Origin: Janthinobacterium sp. 64 | GTDB taxonomy: Bacteria > Pseudomonadota > Gammaproteobacteria > Burkholderiales > Burkholderiaceae_D | Reading direction: 5' to 3' | DNA: 64,000 nt | Assembly: GCF_002813325.1 (NCBI RefSeq) | Contig: NZ_PHUG01000001.1 | Location: forward strand, 1,054,001 to 1,118,000 | Part shown: positions 60,371 through 64,000 of the stretch, piece after piece | How positions within the stretch are numbered: the stretch's first letter is position 1 | How the letters are laid out: each line of letters begins with the position of its first letter | Made by a program: the position numbers and the translations under genes | Notes under the pieces: generated by a model | Database searches by the model: none | The model's input: the letters and a program-made list of their open reading frames with translations, nothing else | What the model was told of the DNA's origin: nothing

Positions 60371-63124
60371 TTAACCGCTATTGCGCAACCCTGCCGCAAT
60401 GCCATTGATCGACAAATGTATCCCCGTGCGCGCCGCCGCATCCTGCTTGCCCTCGCGGAAGCGTTTCAACAGCTCCACCTGCACGTGGTTGAGCGGGTCG
60501 ATATAGGGGAAACGGTTGCGTATGGACCGCTGCATCAGCGGATTGGCTTGCTGTAACTCTTCCTGGCCCGTGATCAGTTTCAAGGCGTCCAGCGTGGCCG
60601 CATATTCGGCGCGGATGCGCGCAAAGATGGCCTCGCGCAAGGCCTTGTCCTTGACGAGTTCCGCATACTTGCCGGCAATGGCGATGTCGCTCTTGGCCAG
60701 CACCATATCCATGTTCGACAGCAAGGACGTAAAGAAGGGCCAATCCGTGTACATGCCGCGCAGCACGTCCGCGCCATCGGCGGGATGGGCGGCCAGGTAG
60801 GCTTGCACGGCGGAACCAAAGCCGAACCAGCCCGGCAACATCAAACGGCATTGCGCCCAGCTCAAGACCCAGGGAATCGCGCGCAAATCCTCGATCGAGG
60901 TCGATTTCTTGCGCGAGGCGGGACGGCTGCCGATATTCAGCGCGGCAATTTCCGCGATCACCGTCGATTCCCAGAAATACTGTTCGAAGCCGTCCGTGCC
61001 GTACACGAGGTCGCGATAGGCGTTCAGGGCCGTGCCAGACAATTCTTCCATGGCGGCAAGGTGGCCCGCGCCGGCCGACGCCTTCGGTTGCAGCTGCGCC
61101 TGTGGCAGCAGGGTCGACTGGATGGTGGCGGCCACCAGCACTTCCAGGTTGCGGCGCCCCACTTCCGGGTTTGCATACTTGGCCGTGATGACTTCGCCCT
61201 GCTCCGTCAAACGGATCTGCCCCTGCACGGCGCCTGCCGGCTGGGCCAGGATGGCTTCATAGCTGGGGCCGCCACCACGTCCGACAGAACCGCCGCGGCC
61301 GTGGAACAGACGCAGCTTGATCTGGTATTGCTTGAAGACCGTCACCAGTTCGATCTCAGCCTTGTAGAGTTCCCAGCCGGACGTCAGGAAACCGCCGTCC
61401 TTGTTGCTGTCCGAATAGCCGAGCATGACTTCCTGCTGGTCGGCGCGCGATTCGAGCAAGCCACGGTAGAACGGCAAGCCGAAGGCGCGCGCCATGATGG
61501 CGGGGCCGGCGCGCAAGTCGGCTATGGTTTCAAACAGGGGAATGATGTTGACGTCCACTTCGCGGCTGTCCTGGCGCAGCAAGCCCACTTCTTTCAGCAG
61601 CAAAGCCACTTCCAGCAAGTCCGAGACGCTGGCCGCCTTCGAGATGATGCAGTTCGGCACCGATTCCTTGCCGTATTTGACGTGCGCTTCGCGTACGGCG
61701 CGGAAAATGTCGAGTTCGGACGTCGTTTCTTCCGAGTATTGCGCATACGGCGACGTCAGCAGGCGTGGCGACTCCAGCTCGGCCAGCAGCAGGCTGATGC
61801 GCTGCTCTTCGTCGAGGTCCAGGTAGACCAGGCCCGGCTGGGCGCCCGCGAACAGTTCGCCCACGACACGCTCGTGCACGTCGGAATTCTGGCGCAAGTC
61901 CAGCGGCGCCAGCGAAAAGCCGAAAACCTTGACGGCGCGCCGCAGCTGGCGCAGCCGGCCACGGGCCAGCGCGCGCAAGCCATTGCTGACGAGCGAATGC
62001 TGGACCACGTCCAGGTCGGCCAGCAGCTCAGACGCGGCAGCATACGGCTGCACGCCGTCGGCTGGCTTGCCCTTGCCTGAGAGAACCACGCGCGTGGCAT
62101 CGAGGCGCGCATGAATGCCGTGCAAGGCGCGGCGGTATGGTTCGTCGACGCGGTGCGGCGACGCATCGGCAGAACGTTCGGCCAGTGCGCGCAGCGGCTC
62201 GCTGCAGGCATTGAGGATTTGCGCCAGCGACAGTTGCGACGCGAGCTTGCGCAATTCACCGAGGTAAAAATCGAGCACTTTGTCGGCCTGCGTCTGCAGG
62301 GTGCTGCGCAGGATGTCGGCCGTGACAAACGGGTTGCCGTCGCGGTCGCCGCCTATCCAGCTGCCGACCTTCATGAAATTGGGCAATTCCGCATCTTCCC
62401 AGCGGGCATCGCGCTGGGCCAGCATGGTTTCCAGCGAGGAATACAGTTTCGGCAATTCGCGCAAGATCGTATGGTCGTAGAACGACAGGCCATTGGCCAC
62501 TTCATCCATGACGGACAGCTTGCTCGTGCGCAGCAGACGCGTCTGCCACAGGGTGACGATGCCGCGGCCCAGCGCTTCTTCGTTTTGCTCCGCCTCTTCC
62601 GGCGTCATTTGCACGCGGTCGCGCTCGCTCAACAGGCGGGCGATAGCCATCTGGCAATTCTGGATGCTCTTGCGCTGCACTTCCGTCGGATGTGCCGTGA
62701 ACACGGGGCTGACGAACGCATCTTCGAAAAAGGTTTCCAGCGCATCGGCCTTGCCCGCGTCAAACACGTTGCCGACGGCATGGCTGAGGCTACCCTGGCG
62801 CGGCGGCGAACCGGCGATCAAATGGGCACGCGTGCGGCGGATGTGATGCTGGTCTTCCGCGATATTGGCCAGCAGCGAGAAATAGCTGAAGGCGCGCGTC
62901 AATTGCGTGGTTTCTTCCTGCGACAGCGCTTGCAGCGCGTCCGACAGCTGCGCGCGCGCCGCTTCGTCATTGTCGCGGCGGAAACGGATGGCCAGCTGGC
63001 GCACATGTTCGATGCGCTCGAAGGCAGGATCGCCCAGGTGGTTGCGGATGGCGTCGCCCAGCAGACGGCCCAGCTGGCGGATATCGCTGCTCAGCAGCTC
63101 GTCTTTCACTTCATTCATTTGCAT
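60371..63124 (-). CDS. ppc: Phosphoenolpyruvate carboxylase
   Basis: 917 residues from ATG 63124 (or 63118). VFTAHPTEVQRKSIQNCQ holds the catalytic His, LGYSDSNKDGGFLTSGWELY the second active site, and LRLFHGRGGSVGRGGGPSY the flexible loop. It ends in RNSG as expected (conserved -NTG type end). It adds bicarbonate to PEP to make oxaloacetate, joining glycolysis to the citric acid cycle. It is on the same strand as gap and pyk. Confidence 0.96.
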   Translation of the reverse strand: MQMNEVKDELLSSDIRQLGRLLGDAIRNHLGDPAFERIEHVRQLAIRFRRDNDEAARAQLSDALQALSQEETTQLTRAFSYFSLLANIAEDQHHIRRTRAHLIAGSPPRQGSLSHAVGNVFDAGKADALETFFEDAFVSPVFTAHPTEVQRKSIQNCQMAIARLLSERDRVQMTPEEAEQNEEALGRGIVTLWQTRLLRTSKLSVMDEVANGLSFYDHTILRELPKLYSSLETMLAQRDARWEDAELPNFMKVGSWIGGDRDGNPFVTADILRSTLQTQADKVLDFYLGELRKLASQLSLAQILNACSEPLRALAERSADASPHRVDEPYRRALHGIHARLDATRVVLSGKGKPADGVQPYAAASELLADLDVVQHSLVSNGLRALARGRLRQLRRAVKVFGFSLAPLDLRQNSDVHERVVGELFAGAQPGLVYLDLDEEQRISLLLAELESPRLLTSPYAQYSEETTSELDIFRAVREAHVKYGKESVPNCIISKAASVSDLLEVALLLKEVGLLRQDSREVDVNIIPLFETIADLRAGPAIMARAFGLPFYRGLLESRADQQEVMLGYSDSNKDGGFLTSGWELYKAEIELVTVFKQYQIKLRLFHGRGGSVGRGGGPSYEAILAQPAGAVQGQIRLTEQGEVITAKYANPEVGRRNLEVLVAATIQSTLLPQAQLQPKASAGAGHLAAMEELSGTALNAYRDLVYGTDGFEQYFWESTVIAEIAALNIGSRPASRKKSTSIEDLRAIPWVLSWAQCRLMLPGWFGFGSAVQAYLAAHPADGADVLRGMYTDWPFFTSLLSNMDMVLAKSDIAIAGKYAELVKDKALREAIFARIRAEYAATLDALKLITGQEELQQANPLMQRSIRNRFPYIDPLNHVQVELLKRFREGKQDAAARTGIHLSINGIAAGLRNSG

Positions 63125-63180
63125 GGTATGTATTTCCTGGGGCGGCCACGGCGGCACCGCACAGATTGCGTAGTTCGCGC

Positions 63181-63195
63181 TTCCCGGCCCGGGAA
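63181..63195. promoter_or_regulatory. Palindrome upstream of ppc
   Basis: TTCCCGG-C-CCGGGAA, perfect 15-base dyad about 57 bases before the ppc start. It could be an operator. Confidence 0.4.
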
Positions 63196-63213
63196 ACGCC
63201 CATCATCCATTTT

Positions 63214-63333
63214 GTAGTAAATTTACCTTACTGTCTCACCATCCTCTTGATTTTCATCAATAAAATCCACGTCGAAAGGGCCTTAAAGGGCTTGCGAGCT
63301 GTTTGCAAGGGCAACAATATGAAAATTTACTAC
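63214..63333. repeat. Distant inverted pair GTAGTAAATTT / AAATTTACTAC
   Basis: GTAGTAAATTT (63214-63224) and its exact complement AAATTTACTAC (63323-63333) flank about 100 bases in the ppc/nsrR divergent region. They could be two binding sites for one regulator or arms of a hairpin. Nothing else is seen in this 350-base gap. Confidence 0.5.
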
Positions 63334-63479
63334 GCATTTAAGCGAAAGGCAACCAAATTTGTCTTTCCAGGCTGAAAATTGACGGCGCCAGTCACATGGC
63401 GGTGGCGATGGCCAGGCACTCTCCTGTATGCTGGCGGCTTGAAACAAGGATGTAATCCGCATCTTTATAAGTGAACCCC

Positions 63480-63935
63480 ATGCGACTGACTGCCTACACT
63501 GACTACACCCTGCGCACCCTGATGTATTTGGGCGCGCACCGCGACCGGCTCGTGACCATCCAGGACATCGCCGACCTGCATGCGATTTCAAAAAATCACC
63601 TGATGAAGGTGGTGCACCAGCTGGGCCTGTCAGGCATCGTGGAAACGGTGCGCGGGAGAAATGGCGGCCTGCGCCTGGCGCGCGACCCGGCCGAGATCAA
63701 TATCGGCACCGTGGTGCGCGAGACGGAAAGCGATTTTTTCATGGCGGAATGTTTTAACAAGGAAAACAACACTTGCCCGCTCGCACCCGATTGCCTGCTG
63801 AAAGCCAAGCTGGGCCAGGCCACGGCCGCCTTCCTGGCCGTGCTCGACACGGTGACCCTGGCATCGATACTCGAAGCGACGCCGGGCGTGCCGGCGCTGG
63901 CGGCCGGCGTGATTCCCCTGCGCGTGGCAAAGTAA
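63480..63935 (+). CDS. nsrR: Rrf2-family regulator, NsrR-like
   Basis: 151 residues from ATG 63480: MRLTAYTDYTLRTLMYLGAHRD is the NsrR/Rrf2 start. HTH: TIQDIADLHAISKNHLMKVVHQLG. ECFNKENNTCPLAPDC holds three Cys for a nitric-oxide-sensing iron-sulfur cluster. It usually represses NO-detoxification genes. It stands alone here; a GTG at 63471 is in frame. ppc is divergent. Confidence 0.85.
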   Translation: MRLTAYTDYTLRTLMYLGAHRDRLVTIQDIADLHAISKNHLMKVVHQLGLSGIVETVRGRNGGLRLARDPAEINIGTVVRETESDFFMAECFNKENNTCPLAPDCLLKAKLGQATAAFLAVLDTVTLASILEATPGVPALAAGVIPLRVAK

Positions 63936-63950
63936 GCGCGCCAGAAACAA

Positions 63951-63974
63951 CAATGCCCGGCAAGCCGGGCATTG
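63951..63974 (+). terminator. Rho-independent terminator after nsrR
   Basis: CAATGCCCGGC (63951-63961), AA, GCCGGGCATTG (63964-63974), followed by TTTCCT. An 11-base perfect stem. Confidence 0.8.
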
Positions 63975-64000
63975 TTTCCTGCAGTAACTATCTACAACAT

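Overview
The window is high-GC DNA from a betaproteobacterium, most plausibly Oxalobacteraceae (Janthinobacterium, Massilia or Duganella type). This rests on overall gene style and on the combination of a phytate-type TonB receptor, a PEP-CTERM-like protein, a YeiE/YeiH pair, an MXKDX methionine-rich protein, a homogentisate operon and a ppc/gap/pyk cluster. It is inferred from gene content, not from any database search. No rRNA, tRNA, CRISPR array, integrase or transposase was seen; this looks like chromosome.

Layout. 1-1.6 kb: a partial AraC-type regulator coupled to a degenerate GGDEF membrane protein. 1.9-6.3 kb: a TonB-dependent receptor and beta-propeller phytase operon behind a clear Pho box. 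6.4-10.7 kb: an accessory-looking cassette of five tightly packed genes: a PEP-CTERM-like exported protein, a beta-rich protein, a Tat-exported Cys-rich phospholipase A2-like protein, a MauE-thioredoxin fusion and a membrane protein. It is preceded by a good sigma-54 promoter. 10.9-23.9 kb: transporters (RhtA-like, YeiH, LysE, Fsr-like MFS), a cytochrome c, a chemoreceptor, regulators, acetyltransferases and an EAL protein. 23.9-27.2 kb: a reactive-chlorine defence locus (methionine-rich MrpX-like protein, YedY1/YedZ1-like molybdoenzyme and cytochrome b, ECF sigma, DUF1109 anti-sigma). 27.4-31.8 kb: a membrane/receiver protein convergent with an Imm22-like protein and a large polysaccharide deacetylase-caspase-EF-hand-TPR fusion. 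31.9-37.4 kb: a homogentisate operon (HmgA, DUF2783 protein, FAD monooxygenase, MFS transporter) with a LuxR-type regulator. 37.4-45.6 kb: MsrA, a metallo-beta-lactamase-fold protein, HemB, a two-component pair, a DUF481 protein and a lipoprotein lipase-like hydrolase. 45.7-47.0 kb: an Xre/RES-type toxin-antitoxin pair. 47.0-51.8 kb: an HD-GYP response regulator and a very large MHYT hybrid kinase. 52.1-56.8 kb: a FecI/FecR/TonB receptor iron system with a Fur box. 56.9-63.9 kb: small proteins, pyk, gap, ppc and an NsrR-like regulator.

The most interesting regions are the sigma-54/PLA2/MauE cassette (7.0-10.7 kb), where the redox fusion could oxidise the roughly 32 cysteines of its neighbour, and the deacetylase-caspase fusion with its Imm22-like partner (28.7-31.8 kb). 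A family of palindromes of the form GGGGTCnnACCC-N3-GGGTnnGACCCC occurs three times; one copy is translated as the C-terminus of the FAD monooxygenase. Many long open frames opposite the real genes are compositional shadows and are left out.
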